Shown: one piece after another, positions 5,777-6,669 of the stretch
Layout: the number at the start of each line of letters is the position of its first letter
Numbering within the stretch: position 1 is the first letter of the stretch
Assembly (NCBI GenBank): GCA_937927985.1
Contig: CALFWH010000165.1
Span: forward strand, 1 to 6,669
DNA: 6,669 nt
Direction: 5' to 3'
Source of the DNA: an uncultured bacterium
GTDB taxonomy: Bacteria > DRYD01
The notes under the pieces: model-generated
What the model was told of the DNA's origin: nothing
Databases searched by the model: none
The model's input: the letters and a program-made list of their open reading frames with translations, nothing else
Translations under genes and position numbers: made by a program

Positions 5777-6669
5777 CTACTGTACCTCTATAACGATTAA
5801 ATCCTTAACTTGCTTATTAAACTCATTTTTATTGAATATTTCTAATAATTTTAAGTGTAAAAAGTAAAGGGCATCTTTTTCAATACCAATAATTCTTATA
5901 TTAACAGGATCACTATAATTCCAGTTATGAAAATTACTAGCTTTATAAACTTTATAAGCAGAAAAAATTTTTATCTCACTTTTTATTCCAACAAAAAGTC
6001 TATTATCCGTACCTAAAGCTTTTCTCGCCATTCCAGCATAATCAAAGGATCTAAAATATGTAACCTTTATAAAATAACTTATTTCCTCATCTACTATAAA
6101 AGTAGTATTTTTAATAATTACAGGATTATCTTTAAAGTTTTCAATTATTCCAGATTGATAGTACCAGTCTATATTAAACTTAATATTATACTTTATGTGA
6201 TAAAATAAAAAACTAACCAGAAAGAAAATATAAACCAGTCTAGAAAAACTGTGTATTTTAAAAACCCCTAGAATAGTCTTTAAAGAACTATATAAAATTA
6301 AACTAAAACCTAAGGGTAAAAGAATTTGATGTCTAGATTCCCAATAATAATCTACAGGTAACTTTCCAACTGCTATATATGGAAATGCCCCCAATAAAAA
6401 TAGTAAAACTCCCAACACAAAAAATATAGCATATTTCTTTGGAACTTCTATACTTATCTTATCTTTCCAAATAAATAAAATTATGAAAACAAAAGGTATA
6501 AACAAAAATATCAAAAAAAATAGTATCGAATCTAAACCCGTAGCCTCCCTTAGTGGAACTAAAAACCCCTTATAAAAAAAATTAAAATATAAAAAAACAT
6601 CTTTTATGTTTCCCACAGCAATTTTATTATAATTTAAATATAATCCACTAGGCTTAAAATATGTTATCT
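5777..6669 (-). CDS. Multi-pass membrane protein, C-terminal part only (5' end beyond the right edge)
   Basis: The frame has no stop up to the window edge. Upstream of the GTG at 6616 it continues as coding-like sequence (reading TYFKPSGLYLNYNKIAV), so that GTG is not the start and the protein is truncated by the window; at least 296 residues are visible. Four hydrophobic spans lie at about 6532-6467, 6433-6365, 6328-6263 and 6241-6182, followed by a soluble C-terminal region of roughly 130 residues. The loop between spans 2 and 3 has the polar, aromatic motif DYYWESRHQ (6326-6352). This layout is compatible with the C-terminal half of a large integral membrane glycosyltransferase or other envelope polysaccharide protein. 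That is an inference from topology only, because the N-terminal catalytic part, if there is one, is out of view. The stop is 30 bases ahead of the exonuclease start. Confidence 0.7.
   Translation of the reverse strand, partial: ITYFKPSGLYLNYNKIAVGNIKDVFLYFNFFYKGFLVPLREATGLDSILFFLIFLFIPFVFIILFIWKDKISIEVPKKYAIFFVLGVLLFLLGAFPYIAVGKLPVDYYWESRHQILLPLGFSLILYSSLKTILGVFKIHSFSRLVYIFFLVSFLFYHIKYNIKFNIDWYYQSGIIENFKDNPVIIKNTTFIVDEEISYFIKVTYFRSFDYAGMARKALGTDNRLFVGIKSEIKIFSAYKVYKASNFHNWNYSDPVNIRIIGIEKDALYFLHLKLLEIFNKNEFNKQVKDLIVIEVQ

Overview
This is an AT-rich bacterial stretch in which every gene I can support lies on the minus strand, so transcription runs from high to low coordinates. The proteins are rich in Lys, Ile, Asn and Phe. 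The two tRNAs are GC-rich islands, at about 58% and 63% GC by hand count. Bacterial L28, bacterial Pth and a type IV pilus retraction ATPase point to a low-GC bacterium with type IV pili. The GC-rich tRNA stems hint at a moderate thermophile, but two tRNAs are weak evidence and I cannot name the species.

Layout in transcription order: (1) the 3' part of a multi-pass membrane protein that is still open at the right edge (5777-6669); (2) a stand-alone 5'-3' exonuclease of the FEN/Pol I N-terminal type (4886-5746); (3) a 91-base gap with a good tRNA promoter, then tRNA-Ser(CGA) (4705-4794); (4) an unrecognised, nearly glycine- and proline-free all-helical protein (3427-4689), which overlaps (5) peptidyl-tRNA hydrolase pth (2814-3434), which overlaps (6) a class III PLP aminotransferase (1478-2833); (7) tRNA-Thr(UGU) (1357-1428); (8) a PilU-like ATPase (220-1347); (9) rpmB for ribosomal protein L28, with its own promoter and running off the left edge (1-166).

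Genes 4 to 6 form one overlapping, probably translationally coupled unit that begins just behind tRNA-Ser. The next tRNA likewise sits just in front of pilU. In both cases the start codon lies only 9 or 15 bases past the mature tRNA 3' end with no Shine-Dalgarno sequence between. tRNA 3' processing would therefore leave mRNAs with very short, SD-less leaders. This repeated tRNA-then-mRNA arrangement is the most interesting structural feature here. Most of the content is otherwise housekeeping: translation (L28, Pth, tRNAs), DNA repair or replication (the exonuclease) and surface motility (PilU). I found no mobile element, CRISPR array or obviously new defence or metabolic system. The unknown helical protein and the truncated membrane protein are the only genes whose function I cannot assign.
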